NCBI RefSeq assembly: GCF_900143545.1
Contig: NZ_FREV01000005.1
Span: 62,001-126,000 of the forward strand
Reading direction: 5' to 3'
Source: Loktanella sp. Alg231-35
GTDB taxonomy: Bacteria; Pseudomonadota; Alphaproteobacteria; Rhodobacterales; Rhodobacteraceae
DNA: 64,000 nucleotides
Positions 25,327-34,109 of the stretch are shown in pieces (within the stretch, counting starts at the first letter, position 1; every line of letters starts with the position of its first letter). Position numbers and translations under genes: made by a program. The notes beneath the pieces are model-generated. The model was not told where the DNA came from. It saw only the letters and a program-made list of their open reading frames with translations, and ran no database searches.

Positions 25327-27420
25327 CTACCGTCCTGTTAGCAGGGAATTGGGATTTCGCTGAATTTGCCGCGACAGGGCCGAAACCGCATCGGCGGCCT
25401 CTTGGATATCACGCAAGGTTTGCAGCGTTTCGGCACCAAAGCGCGACCGCTCGCTGTAGCTTTCGATGACGGCTTCGGTCTGGGCTACCAAACGGTTGGC
25501 ACGCGCAGAAAGGGCGGGCAGGGTGCTGACGGCATCCTCAATCGCGCGCGCGGCCTCATTGGCCGAGGCGAGTGCATCATTGACGTTCTCAATCGCGCCG
25601 CCCTCGCGCACTTCGGCAAGGAAACCGCGCATTTCTTCCAGCGCCCCGTTCAGCGAACCGGGCAGGGCCACGGCCTCTTCTGTGCCGATAAACCCGTCGA
25701 TGGCGGCAAGGGTATCGGTTGCTGATGTGACCAAGGCCTCAAACTCAAGACTGTTGGCCTTGGCGGTCAGTGCTTCAATCTCTGCCGTTATGGCGGGCAG
25801 GTTCTGGGTGGCCACTTCGATGTTCTTGGCAGCCGCGGTGGCGGTTTCAATGGCCAGATCAAAATCGGCAATCAATCCGGTTTCCTCGGCCTCGGTCACT
25901 AATCCGTTGAGGTCGGCAATCACGTTGCGCAGATCATTCGGGATCGCCTGCAAATCATCCGACTGCACAAGTGCACGGGTTTCATCGGCGAGTGCCACGA
26001 TTGAGGCAGGCACACCGCGCGTCGCCTCATCATTGGCAAGACGTTCGATGCTATCCATCATATCGATAGCCCCATCCATCAGGTCCTCAACCGGCAGCGC
26101 ATTGATCCGTGCAAGCAGCCCCTCGGCCGTCGCCGCGACATCAGAAATCTGCGATTCCGTTGTGGGGATCACCGGATACCGGCCAGAGGTCAGCGTCACG
26201 ATGGCGGGCAGGGCTTCTTCCAATTCGATCAGCTCAACATAAAGCGTGCCTGCCAGAATATTGCCTGTCACCATGCGTGCGCGCAGACCACGGGCCACGA
26301 ACTCGGACAGCAACGCGAGCGCATCATCAGCCGTGGCTTCGCCACCCAAACCGATCCGCGAAGGCTCTATCGCCAGTACCGCTTGCAGGCGCACTTGGGC
26401 GTCGTCGCCGTCACCGACAACAATCGCGTTGATGTCACTGACCTCGCCGATGCGAATACCCTGAAAGCGCACGTCGGCCCCGGCGGTCAGACCGGTCACG
26501 GATTCCTCGAACAAGGCCGCAACTTCGAGAACCTCGGCGTTAGGATCGGTAAAAAGGCTATCGCGAGCCGAAGCATTGTCAGGGAAGATATCAAACCGGT
26601 GACCGTCCCGAATAGGCGCGCCACCAGAAACGACAGTGTCAAAGGCAATCCCGCCTTCGATCAGCGACGCAAGTGAACTGACATCAAGCGAAACACCACC
26701 GGCCCCGAATGAAACACTGAACCCCGATGTGTCCCAAAAGCGCGTGCTGGTGGTGATGCGGCGGTCATAGGGGCTTTCGATGAAAGCGTTAACCACAACC
26801 TGATCGCCATCAAAGGACAATTCTGGCTTTTCCAGATAGCCGACCTGAATGCCTTTGTGCAGCACTGGCGCACCGGCGGTGATGCTGCCACCGTCCGAGG
26901 TGCGCAAGATGACGGCGGTGCCTCGCTGGCTTGCCGTTGTCAGGTTGGGCCGTTCAAGCCCCGTGAACTCAAACTGCGCTACGTCGGCTTCGGTATCCCA
27001 ATTTCCTGTAATATAGACGCCAGACAGTACCGTATCGAGGCCGGTAATCCCGCGCACGGATACATCAGGGCGCACCACCCAGAACTGGGCGTCATCATCC
27101 AGATAAGGGGCGACGGTTTTGTCAACGCGGGCATGAACCAGCACAACGGTCAGGCCTTCGGCGAATTCGACGCTTTCAACTTCGCCCACTGTGACGTCGC
27201 GATATTTGATCACCGTTTCACCGGCCTGAATACCAGATGCATTTTCAAAGCTGATGGTGATCAGCGTGCCGCGATCACTGTAATTCTGCCACGCCGCCCA
27301 AAGCGAAATCGAAAGCGCCGCAATCGGCACCAGCCAGACCAGCGACAGCCGCTTCCAGATCCGCTGTTTGACGGGCCGGATATCAAGCTCTGCCGGGTTG
27401 GTGGGGGGGGTATCACTCAT
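25327..27420 (-). CDS. pqiB: PqiB/MCE-domain intermembrane transport protein
   Basis: A 697-aa inner-membrane-anchored protein that bridges the periplasm for lipid transport. One N-terminal transmembrane helix (about 23-42, LVWLVPIAALSISLW) is followed by three MCE modules at roughly 50-140 (TISFENASGIQAGETVIKYR), 165-275 and 295-410 (FEESVTGLTAGADVRFQGI). A long Ala/Glu-rich helical region from about 430 to 690 would form the needle. ATG 27420 is chosen because it overlaps the pqiA2 stop (ATGA) and homology begins at SDTPP; the frame opens eight codons earlier. E. coli PqiB has the same three-MCE-plus-needle plan. Confidence 0.93.
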   Translation of the reverse strand: MSDTPPTNPAELDIRPVKQRIWKRLSLVWLVPIAALSISLWAAWQNYSDRGTLITISFENASGIQAGETVIKYRDVTVGEVESVEFAEGLTVVLVHARVDKTVAPYLDDDAQFWVVRPDVSVRGITGLDTVLSGVYITGNWDTEADVAQFEFTGLERPNLTTASQRGTAVILRTSDGGSITAGAPVLHKGIQVGYLEKPELSFDGDQVVVNAFIESPYDRRITTSTRFWDTSGFSVSFGAGGVSLDVSSLASLIEGGIAFDTVVSGGAPIRDGHRFDIFPDNASARDSLFTDPNAEVLEVAALFEESVTGLTAGADVRFQGIRIGEVSDINAIVVGDGDDAQVRLQAVLAIEPSRIGLGGEATADDALALLSEFVARGLRARMVTGNILAGTLYVELIELEEALPAIVTLTSGRYPVIPTTESQISDVAATAEGLLARINALPVEDLMDGAIDMMDSIERLANDEATRGVPASIVALADETRALVQSDDLQAIPNDLRNVIADLNGLVTEAEETGLIADFDLAIETATAAAKNIEVATQNLPAITAEIEALTAKANSLEFEALVTSATDTLAAIDGFIGTEEAVALPGSLNGALEEMRGFLAEVREGGAIENVNDALASANEAARAIEDAVSTLPALSARANRLVAQTEAVIESYSERSRFGAETLQTLRDIQEAADAVSALSRQIQRNPNSLLTGR

Positions 27421-28049
27421 TGCTGCGTCCTGTCGGCGTCCCAAATCAGACGCGAGTCAAAGGCTTGTGCCGAAAGCATGGTAAAGATCACTGATAACGC
27501 AAAACTCACAGCAGCAATACCCGGATTGATCGTGGCAATAGTATCGAGTTGCACAAGTGCCGACAGGATTGCAACGACAAAGACATCGATCATCGACCAG
27601 CGTCCAATGAATTCAACCACCTCATAGGCCTTGTGGCGTTCATGCTGGCTGGCCATTGACCGCCGCTGTACGCTGATCGCCAGATAGGCAATGGCAATGA
27701 ATTTCCCAACGGGGATCATCACAGAGGCGATGAAAACAATCGCCGCAATCCCAAGTGAGCCATATTCGACCAATTCAACAACACCGCCGATGATGGTGCT
27801 TTCGGATCGCTCTGTCAGGGTGGATGTTAGCAGCATTGGGTAAAGGTTGGCTGGCAAATAAGCGATCATTCCCGCCAGCAACCAGGCCCAGACCTTTTGC
27901 AGGCTTTCGGTGTCACGGCTTTGCAGCGCACCGCTGCACCGCTTGCAGATCGTGTCCTGCATCGCATGTACCTGCCCGCAGCGCTGGCAGGCGACTAATC
28001 CTGCCTCGCGCGCAGTGGTCAGCGCGCCGCCCTGTCCAATGCTTCCCAA
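27417..28049 (-). CDS. pqiA: Paraquat-inducible protein A domain protein, second half
   Basis: Inner-membrane protein of about 210 aa that corresponds to one half of E. coli PqiA. It has a CQRC...CKRC zinc-ribbon near residues 20-45, then about four transmembrane helices, with YLPANLYPML and VGKFIAIAYLA as family motifs. No ATG is available: TTG 28049 is the best start, 31 bases inside the preceding gene, with a weak AGG upstream. The open frame reaches 28205, but that extra part is not protein-like. Translational coupling to the first half is likely. Confidence 0.85.
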   Translation of the reverse strand: MGSIGQGGALTTAREAGLVACQRCGQVHAMQDTICKRCSGALQSRDTESLQKVWAWLLAGMIAYLPANLYPMLLTSTLTERSESTIIGGVVELVEYGSLGIAAIVFIASVMIPVGKFIAIAYLAISVQRRSMASQHERHKAYEVVEFIGRWSMIDVFVVAILSALVQLDTIATINPGIAAVSFALSVIFTMLSAQAFDSRLIWDADRTQQ

Positions 28050-28693
28050 ATTGAATACCTGCAAATCAGTTGATCTTTGAGAACTGTGATCACCACAACC
28101 CCCGAAAAGGCCCAGAACGCGGGGCCGATGGTCACGGCGGCCATACCCGCCACTTTGATCAGCGCCACGGTGACACCGACGATGAAAATCTCGGCCATGC
28201 TCCATGGTCGCAAGCGTTCGGCCAGCCCAAATGCTTTGTGCGCGCCACTGCGCGGCTTTTGTTCGCGCACCAGCGGGTCGAGCGCATAAATCAACGCACC
28301 AAGCCGGATCAGTGGGATCACAACGATGAAAAACGCCACAGCCACGGCCAGCGGGAGGGCATAGCCATCGTTAAACGCCAGCACAGCGTCGATAACAGAG
28401 GTCGCATTGTGCAACCCGCCTGCATCCAGCGTCAGAAAGGGAAAGCTGACGGCGGCAATCATCATGATGAATGCCGTCAGCGCAAGGCTGAGGATCCGCG
28501 CCATGGCCGCCGGTTGCGAGGTCATCAAAACAATGCCGCAGCGTTTGCAATGCGCGCGTGCATTCGTCGGAATGCTTGCAGCGCGATGCAGCGTATCGCA
28601 CTGCGGGCATGCAACCAGATCGTCCAATGGTGGCAAAGCGGCGGACACGTGTTTGAACACTCCAGATTGACAACGGGGGCTTGCCCCGATCAT
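28019..28693 (-). CDS. pqiA: Paraquat-inducible protein A domain protein, first half
   Basis: A 224-aa inner-membrane protein matching the other PqiA half: zinc-ribbon CPQC...CKRC near residues 29-53, then about four transmembrane helices (SLALTAFIMMIAAVSFPFL; LPLAVAVAFFIVVIPLIRL; RPWSMAEIFIVGV). In E. coli the two halves are fused in one 417-residue PqiA; here they are separate, overlapping genes. First gene of the leftward pqi operon. The start at 28693 is only 73 bases from the divergent FAH gene, so both promoters share that gap. Confidence 0.87.
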   Translation of the reverse strand: MIGASPRCQSGVFKHVSAALPPLDDLVACPQCDTLHRAASIPTNARAHCKRCGIVLMTSQPAAMARILSLALTAFIMMIAAVSFPFLTLDAGGLHNATSVIDAVLAFNDGYALPLAVAVAFFIVVIPLIRLGALIYALDPLVREQKPRSGAHKAFGLAERLRPWSMAEIFIVGVTVALIKVAGMAAVTIGPAFWAFSGVVVITVLKDQLICRYSIWEALDRAAR

Positions 28694-28766
28694 GGCGCAA
28701 GGTTATCGCGTCCATGCTAGATATGCTACGTTTGGCCGCGCGACAACGGCACGCAATGAGAAGCTG

Positions 28767-29453
28767 ATGACTGATACCGTTTTTCCACCCCGTCCAACGC
28801 CGGTTATCCCCGTGAAAGGGCAGGCCGGTTTTCCGGTTGGCCGAATCTTTTGTGTCGGGCGCAACTACGCCGATCACGCAGCCGAGATGGGGCATGAAGT
28901 TGATCGGGAAGCCCCGTTTTACTTTACCAAATCGGCCCATTCCGTACTGTTGTCGGGCAACGACATGCCCTATCCGCCCCGCACCGCAGATTTGCATCAC
29001 GAGATGGAGCTTGTTGTGGCCCTGGGCGCGCAGGCCAAGGACATCGCCATCGCTGACGCCATGTCGGTTGTTTTCGGGTACGGCTGTGGCCTTGATATGA
29101 CCCGTCGCGATTTGCAGGCCGCCGCCAAAGCCAAGCGCAGGCCGTGGGATACGGGCAAGGATTTTGACAATGCGGCCATTCTTGGCACTCTCACCCCCGC
29201 CGAAGGGCTGGGCGATATCAGCGATCTGGCTATCACGCTGGACGTCAACGATGCGACCCGTCAATCGGCGCAGCTGTCCGATATGGTCTGGTCCATCCCC
29301 GAGATTATCGCCGATCTGTCATCGCTTTATACGCTCTTGCCCGGTGATCTGATCATGACCGGCACACCTGCCGGCGTTGGTCAGGTTGTGACGGGTGACG
29401 TATTGTGCGGACGGATTGGCGATTTTGCCCCAGTGAACACCCGTATCATCTGA
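28767..29453 (+). CDS. Fumarylacetoacetate hydrolase family protein, fumarylpyruvate hydrolase-like
   Basis: Cytoplasmic FAH-fold C-C hydrolase or decarboxylase, 228 aa, the length of NagK/MhbD-type fumarylpyruvate hydrolases. VGRNYADHAAEMG near residue 29, DLHHEMELVVALG near 74 (Glu metal ligands) and GYGCGLDMTRRDLQ near 106 (Asp ligand) are intact; the end has MTGTPAGVGQV. These enzymes complete gentisate-type aromatic breakdown by yielding fumarate and pyruvate. ATG 28767 was chosen over the upstream open frame because homology and a GAGAAG site place it there. The TRAP transporter genes follow after 71 bases. Confidence 0.88.
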   Translation: MTDTVFPPRPTPVIPVKGQAGFPVGRIFCVGRNYADHAAEMGHEVDREAPFYFTKSAHSVLLSGNDMPYPPRTADLHHEMELVVALGAQAKDIAIADAMSVVFGYGCGLDMTRRDLQAAAKAKRRPWDTGKDFDNAAILGTLTPAEGLGDISDLAITLDVNDATRQSAQLSDMVWSIPEIIADLSSLYTLLPGDLIMTGTPAGVGQVVTGDVLCGRIGDFAPVNTRII

Positions 29454-29524
29454 TCTAAGCTGATCAACACACATCGCCGCGCTGGCGATCGAATTTAACC
29501 GAACTATCCCATTGGAGGATCATC

Positions 29525-30559
29525 ATGTTGACCACCACACGCCGCACTGTCCTTGGCCTTTTGGCCGCCGCCGGGCTTGCCACAACGGCAAGCGCGCAGG
29601 AGGTGACGCTGCGCCTGCACCAGTTCCTACCTGCGCAGGCCAATGTGCCCGCCCATATTCTGGATGTCTGGGCCGACAAGGTAGAGGCTGACAGCGATGG
29701 CCGCATCAAGATTGACCGCTTTCCGTCGATGCAGCTGGGTGGCACGCCGCCACAACTGATCGATCAGGCGATTGACGGCGTGGCAGACATTATCTGGACG
29801 GTCGCAGGGTACACGCCCGGCCGTTTCCCACAGTTGGAAGTGTTTGAACTGCCCTTCCTGTCGCCGGATGCCGAGGCCACATCGCGCGCGTTCTGGGAAA
29901 TGGCAGAAGAGCGGATGATGGACACCGATTTTGCCGCGTTCAAGCCGCTGGGCCTGTGGGTTCACGGCCCTGGCGTGATCCACACCAACCGCCCCGTCAC
30001 GGACGTGGCTGATCTGCGCGGCTTGAAACTGCGCGCGCCCACCCGCACGACAACAACACTGTTCACTGAACTTGGCGCTACGGCCGTCGGCATGCCTGTG
30101 CCTGCGGTGCCAGAGGCATTGTCCAAAGGCGTGATCGACGGTGCGGTGATCCCATGGGAGGTCGTCCCAGCGCTGAAGGTGCAGGAACTTGTTAGCAACC
30201 ACACCGAATTCCCCGGCGAGGCGCTTTATACGACCGCCTTTATCATGGCGATGAACCCTGACGCCTATAACGCGCTGCCCGCAGATTTGCAGGCCGTGAT
30301 AGATGCCAACTCTGGCCTAGAGTTTTCAGCCTTCGCGGGCCGCACGATGCAAGAGTACGACGCACCGGGCCGCGCGCTGGCAGAGGCGCAAGCCAACACC
30401 ATCATCACGCTCAACCCCGAACAGGTGGCGGCATGGCGCGCAGCGAGCGCACCAACCATTGCCAACTGGATTGCCGAGGCTGACGCTGCCGGGATCGATG
30501 GCACCGGCCTTTATGCGCAAGCGCAGGCGCTGATCGCAAAGCATAACGCGGATAACTAA
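29525..30559 (+). CDS. dctP: TRAP transporter substrate-binding protein, DctP family
   Basis: Periplasmic receptor of a TRAP transporter, 344 aa. The leader TTRRTVLGLLAAAG resembles a twin-arginine signal, with cleavage near ASAQ (about residue 25). The conserved carboxylate-binding arginine lies in LKLRAPTRT near residue 170, and GVIDGAVIPWE near 203 is the usual second lobe motif. Ribosome site TGGAGG precedes the ATG. The substrate is probably an organic acid; the FAH gene upstream suggests an aromatic or oxo-acid, but that is inference. Confidence 0.93.
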   Translation: MLTTTRRTVLGLLAAAGLATTASAQEVTLRLHQFLPAQANVPAHILDVWADKVEADSDGRIKIDRFPSMQLGGTPPQLIDQAIDGVADIIWTVAGYTPGRFPQLEVFELPFLSPDAEATSRAFWEMAEERMMDTDFAAFKPLGLWVHGPGVIHTNRPVTDVADLRGLKLRAPTRTTTTLFTELGATAVGMPVPAVPEALSKGVIDGAVIPWEVVPALKVQELVSNHTEFPGEALYTTAFIMAMNPDAYNALPADLQAVIDANSGLEFSAFAGRTMQEYDAPGRALAEAQANTIITLNPEQVAAWRAASAPTIANWIAEADAAGIDGTGLYAQAQALIAKHNADN

Positions 30560-30565
30560 ACCCCG

Positions 30566-31105
30566 GTGCTGCATTCACTGATCGCACGGCTGGCACAGAT
30601 CATGGCGCTCTTGGGCGGCGTGGTTTTGTGCCTGCTTGTGATCTTGGTCTGCGTCAGCGTGGCCGGGCGTGAATTGGGCGATGCGGCCCATTCCGGCATG
30701 ATTGGTGCAGTGGGCGTGTGGTTGCTTGATCTTGGTGTCGGGCCAATCTTGGGTGATTTTGAACTGGTAGAGGCAGGCATCGCCTTTGCCATCTTCGCGT
30801 TTCTGCCACTGACCCAGCTCAGCAGTGCCCATGCGCGCGTTGATGTTTTTACCTCTGGCTTGGGGCCGCGTGTCAACAACGCGCTCGCCACATTCTGGAG
30901 CATCGTCATGGCTGTAATCATTGTCCTGATCACGTGGCGGCTGTTTGTCGGGATGCAGGACAAAATCCGCTATAATGAGACGACCTATCTGATCCAATTC
31001 CCGATCTGGTGGGCCTATGCCGCGAGTTTCGCCGCTGCCATCGCCACTAGCATAGTGAGCATCTACTGCGCGGTCATGCGCGTCATGGGTCGGCGTATCG
31101 CATGA
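30566..31105 (+). CDS. dctQ: TRAP transporter small permease, DctQ family
   Basis: Four-helix small membrane subunit, 179 aa. The helices lie at roughly 5-30, 47-65, 82-112 and 145-170; FAIFAFLPLTQLSSAHARVDVF is the usual motif between helices 2 and 3 (split here around residue 80). GTG 30566 is used as start since it provides the full first helix, though the ribosome site is poor; tight spacing to dctP suggests translational coupling. The stop overlaps dctM (ATGA). Confidence 0.88.
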   Translation: MLHSLIARLAQIMALLGGVVLCLLVILVCVSVAGRELGDAAHSGMIGAVGVWLLDLGVGPILGDFELVEAGIAFAIFAFLPLTQLSSAHARVDVFTSGLGPRVNNALATFWSIVMAVIIVLITWRLFVGMQDKIRYNETTYLIQFPIWWAYAASFAAAIATSIVSIYCAVMRVMGRRIA

Positions 31106-32412
31106 GTGACCTTACACTGGGCTATCTATCGTTCCCGTTTCTCTTGCTGCTGATCTTCCTGCGCGCGCCCATCGGGTTGGCAATGCTGCTGTGTGGTATT
31201 GGTGGGCTGTGGTTTGCCACGGATGGCACAACCGTTTTCATGGCGCGGCTCAAATCCGAGGTCTATTCCACCTTCTCAAACTACAATCTGTCGATCATCC
31301 CGATGTTCCTGCTGATGGGCCAATTCGCGACCCATTCGGGCATGTCGCGCGCCCTGTTTCGCGCAGCAGAGGCATGGTTAGGCCATCGCAAGGGCGGTAT
31401 GGCCATGGCGGCGGTGGGGGCTTGCGCAGGGTTTGGTGCGATTTGCGGATCGTCGCTGGCGACTGCGGCCACGATGAGTCGGGTCGCTTTGCCGGAGTTG
31501 CGCAAATACGGGTATTCGGGCGGCTTTTCGACGGCGACTTTGGCGGCGGGCGGCACCTTGGGCATCCTCATCCCGCCTTCGGTGATCCTTGTGATCTACG
31601 CGATCCTGACCGAGCAGAACATCGCCAAGCTATTTGCCGCCGCTTTTATCCCCGGCATTCTGGCCGCTTTGGGCTATATGCTGACCATTGCGATTTATGT
31701 GCGGCTTTACCCTGATCAGGCCGGCACAAAAGAACGCATGCCCTACGGCGAACGGGCCAAGGCGTTGGGCGCTGTCTGGCCGGTGCTGGTTGTCTTTGGT
31801 TTGGTGGTTGGCGGTATCTACAACGGCTGGTTCACACCGACGGAAGGTGCCGCGGTGGGGGCGATGGGCACTGGGCTGATTGCGTTCTTTTCCCGTTCTT
31901 TGAATTGGGCGGTGCTGCGCGAAAGCATCACTGAGACGGCAACAGGCACAGGGATGATCTTTTTCATCGTGCTGGGGGCGGGGTTCTACAACGGGTTTCT
32001 GGCGCTCACGCAAGTACCGCAAGAACTGTCCGGTTGGGTCACTGATCAGGGGTTCAGCCCTTGGACCATCATGGTGCTTATTCTGGTCTTCTACCTGCTT
32101 TTGGGTTGCCTGATGGACAGCCTGTCGATGATCCTGCTGACGGTGCCGATCTTCTGGCCGGTCATCTCGGGCCTTGATTTTGGCCTGACAACTGAGGAGC
32201 TAGCGATCTGGTTCGGGATCATGGTTCTGATCGTGGTCGAAGTCGGGTTGATCACACCGCCGGTGGGTATGAACCTGTTTATTATCAACAGCATGGATAA
32301 AGAGACGCCGATGACAGCGACCTACCGGTCGGTGCTGTTTTTTGTTGGCTCTGACGTGGTGCGGGTGTTCATTCTGTTGACGTTCCCGGCAATCACCCTC
32401 GTCTTTATCTAG
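31102..32412 (+). CDS. dctM: TRAP transporter large permease, DctM family
   Basis: Main transport subunit of the TRAP system, 436 aa with about twelve hydrophobic segments. Family motifs are present: LLMGQFATHSGMS near residue 72, GAICGSSLATAATM near 112, GGTLGILIPPSVILVIYA near 150, and LITPPVGMNLFIIN near 385. It moves substrate in symport with sodium. The last eight bases overlap the end of the convergent kinase gene, so there is no room for a separate terminator between them. Confidence 0.95.
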   Translation: MSDLTLGYLSFPFLLLLIFLRAPIGLAMLLCGIGGLWFATDGTTVFMARLKSEVYSTFSNYNLSIIPMFLLMGQFATHSGMSRALFRAAEAWLGHRKGGMAMAAVGACAGFGAICGSSLATAATMSRVALPELRKYGYSGGFSTATLAAGGTLGILIPPSVILVIYAILTEQNIAKLFAAAFIPGILAALGYMLTIAIYVRLYPDQAGTKERMPYGERAKALGAVWPVLVVFGLVVGGIYNGWFTPTEGAAVGAMGTGLIAFFSRSLNWAVLRESITETATGTGMIFFIVLGAGFYNGFLALTQVPQELSGWVTDQGFSPWTIMVLILVFYLLLGCLMDSLSMILLTVPIFWPVISGLDFGLTTEELAIWFGIMVLIVVEVGLITPPVGMNLFIINSMDKETPMTATYRSVLFFVGSDVVRVFILLTFPAITLVFI

Positions 32413-33043
32413 GGCCCGGTTCGCCGTTCAGCGTGAAATCACAGGGCAGAGCCTTGTCGATCACACGTTGGGCATTGGGGATGTCGTTGCCTTCTGCCCG
32501 CTGGGTGGCCACCGCACGGGTGTAATTCAGGCTCAGCCAGCGCTGGATCAGCCGGGCGCGTAGTTCGGGCATGGGCACATCAAGGCGCACGGTAACGTCC
32601 CATAAGGGGGCAAGGTCCCGCCAGGGGGCCTCATCAAACATCAGGTAGTTGCCCTCGACAATGACAAACCGTGCAGAGGCGGGGACGGCCACAGACCCGG
32701 CAATTGCAATATCGCGGGTGCGGTCAAAGGATGGTGCGAAAACTTCTTTCCCTGATTTGAGAGCTTCGACCATGCGCACAAACCCCGGCGCATCAAAAGT
32801 TTCAGGCGCGCCTTTGCGCGGGCGCAGGCCACGGGCCTCAAGGATAGCATTATCAAGATGAAACCCATCCATAGGCACAACAGTGGACTTGCGCCCTTGC
32901 GCATTCAGCCGCCGCGCAAGCTCGCTTGCGATGGTGGATTTGCCACAGCCCGGCGCGCCGGTGATCGCAACCAGACAACGATCCTGTTCAACCGCCAGCA
33001 GATGTTCAGCCACGGTGTTTACATGTTCAGTCAGTATATTCAC
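32405..33043 (-). CDS. P-loop nucleoside/sugar kinase-like protein (uridine kinase/FrcK type)
   Basis: Cytoplasmic P-loop kinase-like protein, 212 aa. Walker A is GAPGCGKST near residues 30-38, followed by VVPMDGFHLDN near 57, the motif shared by uridine kinases, pantothenate kinases and the FrcK proteins found beside fructose transporters. VIVEGNYLMFDEAPW near 128 is the Walker B-like strand. The start is GTG 33043 with a weak site. No sugar or nucleoside transporter lies next to it, so the substrate is open. Confidence 0.82.
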   Translation of the reverse strand: MNILTEHVNTVAEHLLAVEQDRCLVAITGAPGCGKSTIASELARRLNAQGRKSTVVPMDGFHLDNAILEARGLRPRKGAPETFDAPGFVRMVEALKSGKEVFAPSFDRTRDIAIAGSVAVPASARFVIVEGNYLMFDEAPWRDLAPLWDVTVRLDVPMPELRARLIQRWLSLNYTRAVATQRAEGNDIPNAQRVIDKALPCDFTLNGEPGPR

Positions 33044-33242
33044 TCTGCCACGTGCCTCATATTCGGGCTTTGCCCTGTTTTTTTCCTACGTTACCAAAGG
33101 TCAACTGAACAGGCGATAGGTTTTTGCGCCCATGGCGGTTTCGCCTGCCAGGCTGTGCGGAAATGCGCACAGACGTGGCAATTTGATCCTTGGTGCCCTA
33201 ACAAGATGTCAGATTTGGAATGAAAGCACGGTGCATACCCCT
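33044..33242. promoter_or_regulatory. Divergent intergenic region
   Basis: A 199-base gap between the kinase gene and the YihY gene. It contains a TTTTTTTCC tract near 33079 but no convincing hairpin, repeat or small gene. Confidence 0.25.
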
Positions 33243-34109
33243 ATGGCGGCCATTTGGCGGATATGGCGAATACTGGTCGCTGTCTGGAACACAACAGGCC
33301 AAAAGCACCTAGGGTTGATCGCTGCGGGTGTGGCCTTTTTTGGCATGTTTGGCATTTTTCCGGGGATCGCCGCTGTGATTGCCATCTTTGGTTTGATCGC
33401 CGATCCTGTTGTGATCGCTGAACAATTGGCCCTGATGGAGGATATCATTCCGCCGGATGCATATAACCTGATTGCCAGCCAGGTGTTTCGTCTGGTTGCG
33501 GCGCCTTCCGGGGCCTTGGGCTGGGCCACGGGTGTGTCGATTGCGCTGGCGCTGTGGTCATGCCGGGCCGGGGTGGCGGCGCTGATCGGAGGGCTGAATG
33601 CAATTGCAGGGCAGCGGATGCGCAACGGAATCTGGCAAATGATGGTTGCCCTGATGCTAACGGTGGCCTTGGTGACGCTGGCGATCATTGCATTGACGGT
33701 TGTGGTTGTGGTGCCAATCGGGCTGGCCTTCATCCCGGTGGCCAATTCAACGGCGTGGTTGCTAGAGGGCGTGCGCTGGCTGGTCGCGTTGGGCGTGCTG
33801 ATGATGGGGTTGAGCCTGCTTTACCGCTTTGGCCCCGCCCGCCACGGCAGTCGTGGGCGCTGGATTACAGTGGGTTCTGTTGTTGTGGTGGTGCTCTGGG
33901 TCGCGGCCTCTGCGGGGCTGTCGTTCTATCTGACCAATTTCGCCAGCTATAACGAGATTTACGGCTCAATCGGGGCGGTCATTGGCCTGTTGCTATGGCT
34001 TTATGTCAGCGCCTATCTTATCCTGCTGGGGGCGGCACTGAACGTTGAGGTCCATGGGTTTGACCGCGACGCCCCGCGCGAAAACACAACCTTCTTGGAC
34101 GAAGGCTAG
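33243..34109 (+). CDS. YihY/BrkB family inner-membrane protein
   Basis: Polytopic membrane protein of 288 aa with about six helices. LIAAGVAFFGMFGIFPGIAA near residue 25 and YNEIYGSIGAVIGLLLWLYVSAY near residue 240 (split signature) are diagnostic of YihY/BrkB. Function of the family is unsettled: it was once called ribonuclease BN in error. ATG 33243 is taken as start; GTG 33231 has a slightly better GGAATGAAAG site and would add four residues. It converges on kynU with a four-base overlap. Confidence 0.87.
   Translation: MAAIWRIWRILVAVWNTTGQKHLGLIAAGVAFFGMFGIFPGIAAVIAIFGLIADPVVIAEQLALMEDIIPPDAYNLIASQVFRLVAAPSGALGWATGVSIALALWSCRAGVAALIGGLNAIAGQRMRNGIWQMMVALMLTVALVTLAIIALTVVVVVPIGLAFIPVANSTAWLLEGVRWLVALGVLMMGLSLLYRFGPARHGSRGRWITVGSVVVVVLWVAASAGLSFYLTNFASYNEIYGSIGAVIGLLLWLYVSAYLILLGAALNVEVHGFDRDAPRENTTFLDEG

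Noticed and set aside
28371..29264. A 297-codon minus-strand frame across the FAH gene and the start of pqiA
   Set aside because: It lies antisense to FAH, and its product shows no motif; FAH and pqiA explain the region.
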